Below are positions 33,051 through 41,476 of a stretch of 64,000 nucleotides of DNA, piece after piece. Positions within the stretch are counted from its first letter, which is position 1; each line of letters starts with the position of its first letter. The stretch lies in assembly GCF_017357105.1 (NCBI RefSeq), contig NZ_CP071596.1:2356001-2420000 (forward strand), written 5' to 3'. The DNA comes from Natronosalvus caseinilyticus. GTDB taxonomy: Archaea; Halobacteriota; Halobacteria; Halobacteriales; Natrialbaceae. A program made the translations under genes and the position numbers. The notes beneath the pieces are model-generated. The model was not told where the DNA came from and did not search any database. It saw nothing but the letters and a program-made list of their open reading frames with translations.

Positions 33051-34256
33051 ATGCGCCTGACCGACGACCAGTTGGCGTTTCGTGACGACCTCCGGGAGTA
33101 CCTCGAAGCCGAAATCGATCCCGTCGTCGACGAGAAGGATCGTAACGGACCGATGGAGCGCGAAGACCTCGTCGGCTACCTCGACGACCTGCAGGAGCTC
33201 GGGATCGGTTTTACGCCCGACACCGTCCACCAGTACTTCGGCGACGTCTGGCGGTTCGTCATCGCGAGCGAGGAGATCAGTCGCGTCTGGCCGAGCCTGA
33301 ACGTCGCCCTGCAGATGTCGTTCCCGGCGCTGTTCGTCCGCTTCGCCGCCGACGAGACCCAGCAGGCGATGCTCCCGAAACTCGAGGACAACCGGTGTAT
33401 CGGCTGTCTCGCCGTGACCGAACCGGAAGGCGGCTCCGATACGGCCCACCCGAACACCGTCGCCCGCAGGGACGGCGAGGAGTTCGTCCTCAACGGCGAG
33501 AAGGTCTGGGTCGGCAACGCACAGATCGCCGACGTCGCGCTCGTCGTCGCCCACGACGCCTCCGAGGACGTCCAGGATATGTTTCTGGTCGACCGGGCGA
33601 ACGCCGACTTCGAGACCGAGGAGATGAACAAACTGGGCTGGAAGGGCGTTCCGAACGGGCGCATGGTCTTCGACGACGTTCGTGTTCCGGTCGAGAACCG
33701 GTTTTCGACCATCTTCGGCGACGCCATCGCCGACGGCCACGACATCTCCGAGATCGTGCCGTTTCCCGAGAGCGTCAGCCAGCTCTTCTTCGAGCACAAG
33801 CCGCTCAACGTCATGTTCTCGTTCATGCGAACGGGAATGGCGTTCATGGCCGTCGGCATCATGCAGGCGGCGTTCGACGACGCCCTGGCCTATGCCCAGG
33901 AGCGGGAAACCTTCGGTGAGCCGATCGCCGGCCACCAGCTGGTCCAGGAGAAGCTCTACGACGTCCGGGCGGCCATCGAGGCCTCGCGGGGCCTCTCTCG
34001 AAGCGCGGCCGAAGCGCTCGTCGACGGCGATCCCGACGCCCGACTGCTCTCGTCGCTCGCGAAGGGGTACGCCTGCGAGCGGTCGATCGAGGCGACCAGC
34101 GACGCGCTACAGGTGCTCGGTGCCGCGGGGCTCGACCTCGAGAACCGCATGGAGCGGTACTACCGAGACGCTCGCGTGATGACGATCCCCGACGGAACCA
34201 CCGAGATCCAGAAGCTCATCGTCGGCAAGGAACTGACCGGCACGAGCGCGTACTGA
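33051..34256 (+). CDS. Acyl-CoA dehydrogenase
   Basis: This 401-residue FAD enzyme has the N-terminal helical domain, the flavin-binding CLAVTEPEGGSDTAHP motif, the beta domain with NGEKVWVGNAQIAD, and the C-terminal helical domain with ERETFGEPIAGHQLVQEKL. In the signature that in the medium-chain enzyme contains the catalytic base (YEGT), this protein has IPDGTTEIQ, so Asp replaces Glu. Asp at this place is used by some cyclohexanoyl-type dehydrogenases, but several families also read PDGT with a base elsewhere. Co-translated with an SCP2 protein. Confidence 0.92.
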   Translation: MRLTDDQLAFRDDLREYLEAEIDPVVDEKDRNGPMEREDLVGYLDDLQELGIGFTPDTVHQYFGDVWRFVIASEEISRVWPSLNVALQMSFPALFVRFAADETQQAMLPKLEDNRCIGCLAVTEPEGGSDTAHPNTVARRDGEEFVLNGEKVWVGNAQIADVALVVAHDASEDVQDMFLVDRANADFETEEMNKLGWKGVPNGRMVFDDVRVPVENRFSTIFGDAIADGHDISEIVPFPESVSQLFFEHKPLNVMFSFMRTGMAFMAVGIMQAAFDDALAYAQERETFGEPIAGHQLVQEKLYDVRAAIEASRGLSRSAAEALVDGDPDARLLSSLAKGYACERSIEATSDALQVLGAAGLDLENRMERYYRDARVMTIPDGTTEIQKLIVGKELTGTSAY

Positions 34257-34468
34257 GGCGGCCCGCTCGAGACTCGTTTTGTACTCCCGCCGCCCGGCAC
34301 TCACCAACGGCCACTCATCTTCGACCTCTCATCGTCGACCACTCGTCTCGAGACGGGGGTTTTGGCGATCGTCGTTGCGAACGCTGACCCTACTACGTAT
34401 AAACCGCCGCGCATCCACGGAACAACATTGAGGCACGTTACCAGAGAACGGTACCGACAGACACCACG

Positions 34469-35092
34469 ATGGCCGACACCAACGCAACTCCCGGAACCGA
34501 CGCCGGCTCGGGCGCCGATCCCGACGAGGTGGCGTCTCGAAGCGCGTTCGCGCCGGTCCTCGAGCGGGTCCGCTCGCTCGAGGTCGACGCCAGAGAGATC
34601 GAAGCCGCGATTGCGGGCGGGATCGCCGGCGGATTCCAGGCGGCCCTAGTCCTGCAGTTGCACGACACCGACGCGATCCGGGAGATCGGGTCGATTTTCG
34701 GCGTGCCGACGCTGAACGGGGGATGGCTCGCGATGTTCGCCCTCGGGGCCCTCTTCGCGCTGCCGTTTAGCCTGTTCGTCGCGAACTCGATCGATTCGTT
34801 CGTCTCGAAGGTGATGATGCTCTCGAGTCGCAACGACTACCTCCGGAAGCTCCTCGTACCGCTACTCAAGCGATCCGCGCTCACGACGACGACGCTCGGA
34901 CTCGGCAACGGCTACGGGCTCGCCGTGGGCGTGCTCTTCTCGCTGTTCCTGATGCCAGCGTGGCTGACGGTCGTGATGGGCGTCCCGATGGCGATTCCCA
35001 ACCTCACGGGTGACGGACTGTTCGGCGTGATCGCGTGGACGCTGTACGGCGGGACCCTCGGGCTCGTGTACGGACTGATCATCGAATACTGA
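34469..35092 (+). CDS. Membrane protein, unknown function
   Basis: This 207-residue protein has a polar acidic N-terminal region (about 50 residues) and four hydrophobic segments between 50 and 205, ending GLVYGLIIEY. A gap of 210 bases with a possible promoter separates it from the acyl-CoA dehydrogenase gene. I recognise no family. Confidence 0.65.
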   Translation: MADTNATPGTDAGSGADPDEVASRSAFAPVLERVRSLEVDAREIEAAIAGGIAGGFQAALVLQLHDTDAIREIGSIFGVPTLNGGWLAMFALGALFALPFSLFVANSIDSFVSKVMMLSSRNDYLRKLLVPLLKRSALTTTTLGLGNGYGLAVGVLFSLFLMPAWLTVVMGVPMAIPNLTGDGLFGVIAWTLYGGTLGLVYGLIIEY

Positions 35093-35180
35093 GTTCTCCC
35101 GTCCGCTCGAGCGATCGGAAACGGAAAACGCGAAACCGGGTCGCCGACGGTTCGGTCAGCGATGTGCTCCAGGTGCGAGT

Positions 35181-35909
35181 TCAGAAGATGAACCGCGACT
35201 CGACGTCGGCGGAGATCTCCGCGAGATCGACCGCCGCCTCGGAGTACTGCAGCACCTTCTGCATGCTGCCGTCGATTTCGAACTCGCCCGCCATCAGCAT
35301 GTTGATGACGTCGCCCTCGCCGCGAACAAGTTTCGCCCACTTTCCGTACTCGCCGATGAGCCGGAATCCGTACTCGCGGTCGTCGATGTCCAGAAGCGTA
35401 TCAATTCCGTTGCACTTGCCGTCGTAGAGGTCGAGGTACGCGTAGATGGTCCCGTCGTCGGCCATGTTCTCTTCGAGCTGGGTGATCAGATCGGTGACGA
35501 TCTCTGGCAGTGCGGCCCGAAGCTCCGGCCACGTTCGTTCGGAGAGCTGTTTCATCGTCATTTCTTCGACCTCGGCGCTGAGACGCTCGTCGAATGATCC
35601 GCTCCTGGACTCGACGCTCTCGCGGACCTCCGCCGGTGCATCGTCGAGGATTGCCTCGAGTTGATCGTCCGAAAGCGTCGCGAACTCCTCCTCGGTCGCC
35701 TCGACGAGTTCCGACGGCAGCTCCGCGACCGTGGTGGACTCGATCGGCACGTCTTCGATCTGAAAGACGAACGTTCCGTCGAAATCGACGCCCCAGCCGG
35801 CCGAGTGGTCCGCGTACGCATCGCTGTCGTTGATGGCCGCGCGGTACTGCTCGAGCCACGGCTCGGTCGGGAAGTACTGTTCGATCGGTCGGTGTTTTTG
35901 TGTGCTCAT
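35181..35909 (-). CDS. Second SCP2-like protein
   Basis: This 242-residue acidic protein has a helical N-terminal half and a C-terminal SCP2-like domain: IYAYLDLYDGKCNGIDTLLDI, then YGFRLIGEYGKWAKLVRGEGDVINMLMAGEFEIDGSMQKVLQY. The RGEGDVI/EFEIDGSM turn is the usual ligand-pocket signature. It presumably shuttles lipid or acyl intermediates with the neighbouring pathway. The start at 35909 (MSTQKHRPIEQYF) is chosen over the longer frame. It is convergent with the preceding membrane-protein gene. Confidence 0.8.
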   Translation of the reverse strand: MSTQKHRPIEQYFPTEPWLEQYRAAINDSDAYADHSAGWGVDFDGTFVFQIEDVPIESTTVAELPSELVEATEEEFATLSDDQLEAILDDAPAEVRESVESRSGSFDERLSAEVEEMTMKQLSERTWPELRAALPEIVTDLITQLEENMADDGTIYAYLDLYDGKCNGIDTLLDIDDREYGFRLIGEYGKWAKLVRGEGDVINMLMAGEFEIDGSMQKVLQYSEAAVDLAEISADVESRFIF

Positions 35910-36060
35910 GGTGGTTTCCGGGTCACAGCGACCCGATGTACAGCCATGCTCATTGTGAACGATTGTTGTGATTTCCCCGCTCATCCGAGGGAGTTTATCA
36001 GCAGTACAGGAGAAAATCTCAAGCTTGATCCCAAAATAAATCCGACACAATCCATTAAGT

Positions 36061-36266
36061 GGCAGTGTCTAGTTAGGCCAGTTCGAGGAACGAGAAGGTC
36101 GTCGAGCTAGTTCGGGAAATGTTCGCAGACTTGCTTAGCGAGTCCTAAAACAGTCGGGAGAACGTCAGAGAGTGTCTTAAACATCTCGTACACTACTACA
36201 ACACACAGCGACCGCATCAGTCACTCAGCGGACAGATGCCAGCGGAGGTGCTAAACTAGACAGTAT
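36061..36266 (+). mobile_element. Internally deleted insertion sequence with transposase tail
   Basis: The ends GGCAGTGTCTAGTTAG (36061-36076) and CTAAACTAGACAGTATCC (to 36268) are inverted copies. Between them only the last 34 codons of an integrase-core (rve) transposase remain: a HYYNTQRPHQSLSGQMPAEVLN ending followed by TAG, the classic IS3/IS481-like C-terminus. It is a MITE-like deletion derivative, next to the orphan nuclease gene. Confidence 0.8.
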
Positions 36267-36327
36267 CCTTTCTTGGTTCTATCGATGAACCATAGCTTCA
36301 AGCATGACAGGTTAGAACGAGCTAATA

Positions 36328-37494
36328 ATGGACGAACCGACTGTCTTCGAACATGTCGTTGACGACCTGTACGAGCGCGATTATCAGCCACTCGTCCACA
36401 TTCCTGGATCTCACCAGGAGACCTACGCAGGGGTCCTCGAGAAATGTGAACCGCACACGATCACGATCGGTGGCCGCTATCCGGACGTTATCGGGTTCAC
36501 TAACGCTGATCGGGTTTTCGCAATCGAGGTCAAGGGCTCGACCAACATACTGCGAGGGATTGGCCAGGCGCTTACCTACCAGCAGGGCTCTCACGTCTCG
36601 TATCTGGCTGCCGCTTCGGATGCTGTTGATCCACACACAGATATGCTGCGCTCGAAAGGTGTAGGCGTGATCAGCACCACAAATGACGGTACCACACACT
36701 GGGCAAGTCCACCGGCCAGCGAAGCGCACGAACAAGTCGTCGACATCGAAGGCCAACTCTCTGTTCGTCTTCGCCGGAGCGATATTTCGGGCGACATCGC
36801 AATGTTGTCACTCGCCCAGCCACTGAACTACCTCGCTCCTGTCGTTGCGATCTCCAATAATGGACTGCTCGCAGATGACGAACTCGTTACTGTGTTCGAA
36901 GAGGAATATGGATTTGGAGCCGGTAAGTCAGCCCTCTCTGGAGCTTCATCTCTTGGGCTGGTCGAACTGAAAAGCGCTGGCCGCTACAGGTTGACTGATC
37001 AAGGTAACCTCGCTGTAGCGGTGCTCCAGGGACATCGAATCACTGATCTAGCTGATCTCGAAAGCGTTAAAAACTCAGTACGTGGCTCAACCGTCGTCGA
37101 TAGCCAGCGGCCACTCGCAATCCTTTTGCGAAACTGTTTCGAACGCCATCCCGAGTTTCGGCTTCTCCTCGATGCGCTGCGGAAGGAGGGGCCTCGAGTT
37201 TACTTCCCGGATCTACTTCAGCGATTGGTCCACGAGTATCCAAACGTCTTCCTTAGCACGTTCTGTACCCGGAGTGGTCGGACACGTGCTCGAGAACTTA
37301 TCGAGGCTGGTCGTACTGAGCGGATTTATACTGATGAAAGCGTGTGGAAAGATATTGTCCGGTCGAACGTGTTGTTCAACTTTGTCCAGCAGCTCAAGCA
37401 CATTGGTGTTCTGTCGCCAGAGACTCGGAGCCATAGCGGTGCGATGAGTGCGTACGATCCCGAGGAGAAGCCGTGGGTTCTAGCTGTAGAGTAA
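36328..37494 (+). CDS. Orphan PD-(D/E)XK nuclease with winged-helix C-terminal part
   Basis: This 388-residue protein has the nuclease core at the N-terminus: P52-D53 in GGRYPDVIGF, E67-V-K69 in FAIEVKGSTN, and the Q80-xxx-Y84 helix (GQALTYQ). These are the catalytic triad and helix of restriction-type nucleases. The middle has winged-helix-like units (DELVTVFEEEYGFGAGKSALSGASSLGLVELKSAGRYRLTDQG), and the last 120 residues are helical. No methylase or helicase partner is adjacent. It may be a stand-alone defence or DNA-repair nuclease. The frame continues for 61 codons after the TAA. Confidence 0.75.
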   Translation: MDEPTVFEHVVDDLYERDYQPLVHIPGSHQETYAGVLEKCEPHTITIGGRYPDVIGFTNADRVFAIEVKGSTNILRGIGQALTYQQGSHVSYLAAASDAVDPHTDMLRSKGVGVISTTNDGTTHWASPPASEAHEQVVDIEGQLSVRLRRSDISGDIAMLSLAQPLNYLAPVVAISNNGLLADDELVTVFEEEYGFGAGKSALSGASSLGLVELKSAGRYRLTDQGNLAVAVLQGHRITDLADLESVKNSVRGSTVVDSQRPLAILLRNCFERHPEFRLLLDALRKEGPRVYFPDLLQRLVHEYPNVFLSTFCTRSGRTRARELIEAGRTERIYTDESVWKDIVRSNVLFNFVQQLKHIGVLSPETRSHSGAMSAYDPEEKPWVLAVE

Positions 37495-37677
37495 GTGGTT
37501 GATTGCGTTTCAACGGCGGATATGGTGGTCAGGAGCTCTACAACAGATCACGACAGACGCTCAGAGCCGTTGGTTGTACCATCTGAGTCGCTCTCCGATC
37601 ATCAATCTTCCCTACGGAGTGACCGTCTGGCATATTGGAACATGATTAAAAGGGAATTGGATAAATCCGCTGGTGAT
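37495..37677 (+). other. In-frame continuation after the nuclease stop
   Basis: Directly after TAA 37492-37494, GTG GTT GAT opens 61 codons in the same frame, ending AYWNMIKRELDKSAGD and a stop. It could be a separate GTG-started small gene, a tail cut off by a nonsense change, or chance. The remaining interval to 37869 shows no other feature. Confidence 0.35.
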
Positions 37678-37869
37678 TAGGTTCAGACGGTCCTTCATCT
37701 CACCACCGATGTCGTCTAGTCACTATTCTCGTGTGATTGCCCTCTTCGTGGATTAAAACCAGTAATAGACGTATGATGGTGACCCTTTTTTCCGAGTGTA
37801 AATTGCCGTCTATTGCACTGAAAGGCTTCAGAAACCGATTTCCAAAATCGGATATTGGAAGACCTGCCG

Positions 37870-38505
37870 CTACATTAGTTCACGAATTGACTCTGCGAAC
37901 TCTGCTGACTGAGTCATATTACGCATATTGACTTCGAGTGACCGCCCGCCACCGCTTGCAACTCGAACATTTCCGAGTCCAACCAGTGATTCGGTCAATG
38001 ACTTCCGTTCTTGGACGCCACGAACCTTGTTGAGAGGGACTTCTTGCCGAATTAGAGAGAGGAACCGGAACTCTTTGATAACTCGATTTGATGTCACATA
38101 GTACGTTGTAAGGGTATTCGTCCAGTAGACGTACAACCCGGTCGAAAAGAAATAGAGACCAATAAGCAACATTGCGGTCGGGTACACGTAGGGTACCATC
38201 GTAAAGAAGAGGAGGTAGGCTGTGACCAGGAGTACAGGTATCCCAATGCCGAGTTTTGCGGCCGCCACACGTTGTGTCGGGTGACGGATTTCGATTATTT
38301 CCTCATCATCTCGAAGTCTGGGAGACGACGGTGTCGCGATATAATGGACGTATAGACCAACGAAAACGATGAATAGCCCGAAGAAGAGGGGAGGTAGCCC
38401 GAGTTCGGACGTAGCGTCAGCGGCAATGATGAACAGGTACACTCCAATAAGAACAAATGGTAATCCGAGGATTGTACTCCAAACTGCGGGACGTCCTCGC
38501 GTCAT
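37870..38505 (-). CDS. Membrane protein with PH-like (bPH2) domain
   Basis: This 211-residue protein has two helix pairs (about 10-58 and 85-130) followed by a bacterial pleckstrin-homology-like domain: YYVTSNRVIKEFRFLSLIRQEVPLNKVRGVQERKSL, GLGNVRVASGGGRSLEV. YdbS/YdbT-like proteins of this design are membrane-associated and of unclear function. The gene ends a minus-strand pair with the secreted protein 2 bases upstream. Confidence 0.85.
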   Translation of the reverse strand: MTRGRPAVWSTILGLPFVLIGVYLFIIAADATSELGLPPLFFGLFIVFVGLYVHYIATPSSPRLRDDEEIIEIRHPTQRVAAAKLGIGIPVLLVTAYLLFFTMVPYVYPTAMLLIGLYFFSTGLYVYWTNTLTTYYVTSNRVIKEFRFLSLIRQEVPLNKVRGVQERKSLTESLVGLGNVRVASGGGRSLEVNMRNMTQSAEFAESIRELM

Positions 38506-38507
38506 CT

Positions 38508-39629
38508 CTATTTACCCCTCAGTAGCTGAATAGTGATTCCACCGACCGATAGCACGAAACCGCTGACGGTCAAAAAGAACGGGTCTGTGAGAAACTCGTA
38601 GGACTCATCGGCATCATTTGAGAAGAATCCTCGAGATGCCTGTGGGTCTTTCGGGAGGTCGTCATCTGATTGGTTTGTGTCCGCTGATGCTTCTGTCTCG
38701 TTTTGGCTACTCACAGTCTCATTGGAGTCTGTATTTGACTCCGTAGCCGATTCTTCAGTTTCATCGGATTCGTTGGTCTTTGCCCCTTCATCTGTTCCTT
38801 CGGTGGTCTCGTTGGGCTCTTCGGTTTCTTCAGCGGCCTCGTCACCTTTTTCGTCTGTTCCTTCACTAGTGTCCTCTTCTTCTGTTTCAGACTCATCTTC
38901 TGTATCCTCCGGTTCATCGGAGTCTGCTGGAGAAGTCTCGAATGCCTCTAATCCATGTTCGTTGAACACAAACGTTGCGTCCGTATCCTCCGTAACCGTT
39001 ATCTCCTCCTGAAATTCAGCAGTCGGGAATCGGTCATCGTTTTCGGGAGGAATCATACTCAGAGTGACACGGCCTGTCAACTCAACACCAGTAAAATCAG
39101 CGCCTGTAATGACTAACATCCCATCCTCGTTTGTCGTTAGCCTATGTTTTCCCGAACCGTAGCCTTCATGTCCATATCCGGGCTGGGCGTCGGCTAAGGG
39201 TTCTCTATCTGAATCTACAGCACGAACGTTGACCAAATGTGCTTTAGGGAGGATAATTTCACCGATGTCTTCCGTGCCTGAACCAACGGAGAAACTGCCG
39301 ATTCGGTAAATGTGGGGTGCTTCGTTTCTCCTTGGTTCGTGCAACTGCCATCTATCCCTATCATTCTTGAACGCTTGATAGTATCCAAGAGTATAACGGC
39401 TATTTCCCTCAACTGATTTCTCAAAATAGCCCTCAGAATCACTATGGGCATATCCCTCCCCACCGACACTTATCATGTCTTCTTTAGCGGGACTCCCATC
39501 GTGTTTGAGTATTCTCCCCTTCAATATGGCTTCATCCGAAGCTTGTACTGTAGAGGTGAAGGATGCAGTTGCTGTAAGGGCTGTTAAGGACCCCATTGAC
39601 GCTATGAAATGCCGCCGACTCCCGTCCAT
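38508..39629 (-). CDS. Tat-secreted, membrane-anchored acidic surface protein
   Basis: This 373-residue protein has a twin-arginine start (MDGSRRHFIASMG), two beta-sandwich modules resembling carboxypeptidase-regulatory-like domains (residues 35-110 and 125-235), a Glu/Asp/Thr-rich stalk (245-330) with N-x-T sites, and one C-terminal helix (FFLTVSGFVLSVGGITIQLL) before RGK. It is thus displayed on the cell surface. It is translationally linked to the PH-domain protein, so the two may act together. Confidence 0.75.
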   Translation of the reverse strand: MDGSRRHFIASMGSLTALTATASFTSTVQASDEAILKGRILKHDGSPAKEDMISVGGEGYAHSDSEGYFEKSVEGNSRYTLGYYQAFKNDRDRWQLHEPRRNEAPHIYRIGSFSVGSGTEDIGEIILPKAHLVNVRAVDSDREPLADAQPGYGHEGYGSGKHRLTTNEDGMLVITGADFTGVELTGRVTLSMIPPENDDRFPTAEFQEEITVTEDTDATFVFNEHGLEAFETSPADSDEPEDTEDESETEEEDTSEGTDEKGDEAAEETEEPNETTEGTDEGAKTNESDETEESATESNTDSNETVSSQNETEASADTNQSDDDLPKDPQASRGFFSNDADESYEFLTDPFFLTVSGFVLSVGGITIQLLRGK

Positions 39630-39931
39630 CGATATTCCGGTATACTTCTCAATCCAAATGTTATGTAATTTCTGGCTATTTGTAGTATCATGATAACACG
39701 ATTGTTTCTCTGGATCCGTCCTTAATAGAGTTCGTTCTGGACTTTAGCACCTTCACCACGTGTGGAAGAAGTTCATGTATCGAGTAGACCCTTGAGAAAA
39801 TAGAAACGAGTGAGTCTGGGCTGACTCAACGCTGACATTGATTCTTTATAAAGAGGGCGACCAGACCAACCGCGAATCGTATAAGAGTCTGTGAAAAATG
39901 GTTATTACTCTGATTATAGTACAGTGCTTTC

Positions 39932-41035
39932 ATGAATCGACGGGATTTCATCGGCACAGGACTTGCAATGATGGGGGCAGCCGTGATCGCAGGATGCACT
40001 GACGACGCAGCACAGGACAACAAAGACAATCAATCAGGCGGCGCGTTTCCTTCGTACGACATCCCACGATATAGTGACTGGATTCCAGAGGAGAGTCACA
40101 ATTCAGAGGCAACTGGAGTGTATTTCACCCACGTCGATTGGGAGTCACTGGACGGGCTTGAGAGTGAGAGTGAAGACGAGGTCGAAGACGATGAGGCGGC
40201 TGATGTCATCAGACAAATTCCGATCCTCGGCCTTCCATTGTACGGCGCACTCATCAGCCCACTCACCCTCTTCGGGATCGCGTTCTACCCTTTCGCGGGA
40301 GACCTCCTCACAGAGGATGGCGAATCTGCAGAAGGCATCAAGACCACGACATTGACCTGGGTCGATGACCTTCTCATCTTCCACGGAGAGTACGATATTG
40401 ACACGTTCGATGCTCAATACACAGATGGGTTCACCAATACGGAAGCTCAGGCGGGGTTCACCATCTACGTCGGTAACGAAGCGGCTACCGAGGGGCTAGC
40501 GTACGCCCTCTCTGAAGAGGCACTGATCGTTGGGATGACTCCCGGGGAAACGGAGGAGTACGAATCAGAGCAACTCATTACCGACGCACTCACTCGATAC
40601 ACGAAAGAGAACGACCGAGTAGTAGACACTGAGGATGGACAGTGGCTCTTTGAGACAACAGGGCAGGCGCAGATGGCGTTCGGCAGCTGGGAGACAGAGG
40701 ACTTAATGGCGGCGTTGGACACGGGAAGCGCAGAAAATGGCTCCATGCATGCGGGCGATGGGACTTCTGAGACGGAGCTTGACGACGAGGCCAATCCCGT
40801 CTTTGACTGCGTTGAGAGCGTTGTCAACACGATCTCCTACTCCGTCGATAACGGGGAGATGACGGATATTGAGGCTCGATTCGCCGGCATCTATCCCGAG
40901 GGCAGTGTTCCCTCTGAGGAAGAGGTTCGGGAACACCTCATCGGCGAAGCAGACGTTCCACACGAGATCATCATTGATGAGACTCACGTCCACGCAACCG
41001 CGACGTTCGAGGATGAGCCCGGCGCCCTCGCTTAA
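39932..41035 (+). CDS. Tat lipoprotein, unknown function
   Basis: This 367-residue protein starts MNRRDFIGTGLAMMG and has the lipobox IAGC. The mature part is strongly acidic, with one hydrophobic stretch (ILGLPLYGALISPLTLFGIAFYPF, residues 97-120) that is odd for a lipoprotein and may insert in the membrane. No catalytic motif is seen. The 300 bases before it hold no other gene. Confidence 0.75.
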   Translation: MNRRDFIGTGLAMMGAAVIAGCTDDAAQDNKDNQSGGAFPSYDIPRYSDWIPEESHNSEATGVYFTHVDWESLDGLESESEDEVEDDEAADVIRQIPILGLPLYGALISPLTLFGIAFYPFAGDLLTEDGESAEGIKTTTLTWVDDLLIFHGEYDIDTFDAQYTDGFTNTEAQAGFTIYVGNEAATEGLAYALSEEALIVGMTPGETEEYESEQLITDALTRYTKENDRVVDTEDGQWLFETTGQAQMAFGSWETEDLMAALDTGSAENGSMHAGDGTSETELDDEANPVFDCVESVVNTISYSVDNGEMTDIEARFAGIYPEGSVPSEEEVREHLIGEADVPHEIIIDETHVHATATFEDEPGALA

Positions 41036-41066
41036 GAAGCCATAATCTCTGTCTCTACTCTTGGCC

Positions 41067-41258
41067 ATGTTCAGATTTGTAAACTCGAGGTCAGAGCCGC
41101 CAGTTTCAGAGCGCCGGTATGGTCCGATTTCAGAGCTTGCAAGAAACGTCGATCTCTTCGTGAGTGAGAGTCTGCAGAACCCTACAGTAGCTTTCGAACT
41201 TTCGTCTGACCATATCATGATATCACGGAAAACAGATACAATTAATGATATGATTTGA
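41067..41258 (+). CDS. Small hypothetical protein
   Basis: A 63-residue frame, MFRFVNSRSEPPVSERRYG to TINDMI, has protein-like composition. The next gene opens with GTG ATG directly after its stop, as in coupled pairs. I recognise no family. Confidence 0.4.
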   Translation: MFRFVNSRSEPPVSERRYGPISELARNVDLFVSESLQNPTVAFELSSDHIMISRKTDTINDMI

Positions 41259-41261
41259 GTG

Positions 41262-41476
41262 ATGGACTCGGTTTTCGAGCCTGCGTTGAACACGCTGGCG
41301 ACCTCGGTCCAGCAAATGTTCGGCTCAGCATCGTGCCGAGACTACGTTACCGAACACGATCTCGAGGCTGGCCCCAGGACACCGCAGTGCATCTCGATCG
41401 ATGCGTTTGATGATCTCGCACCTGAGTTACGCGAGCAAGACATCATGATACTCCGGCTGGGATCAGCTCCAGATGG
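41262..41476 (+). pseudogene. Truncated gene at an island junction
   Basis: The frame starts MDSVFEPALNTLATSVQQMFG and keeps protein-like composition to about ELREQDIMILRLGSAPDG, then runs into the antisense of the DUF1616 gene, where it becomes low-quality. It is most simply a gene cut at about 41470 by the arrival or rearrangement of the MoxR cluster. Its family is unknown. Confidence 0.5.
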
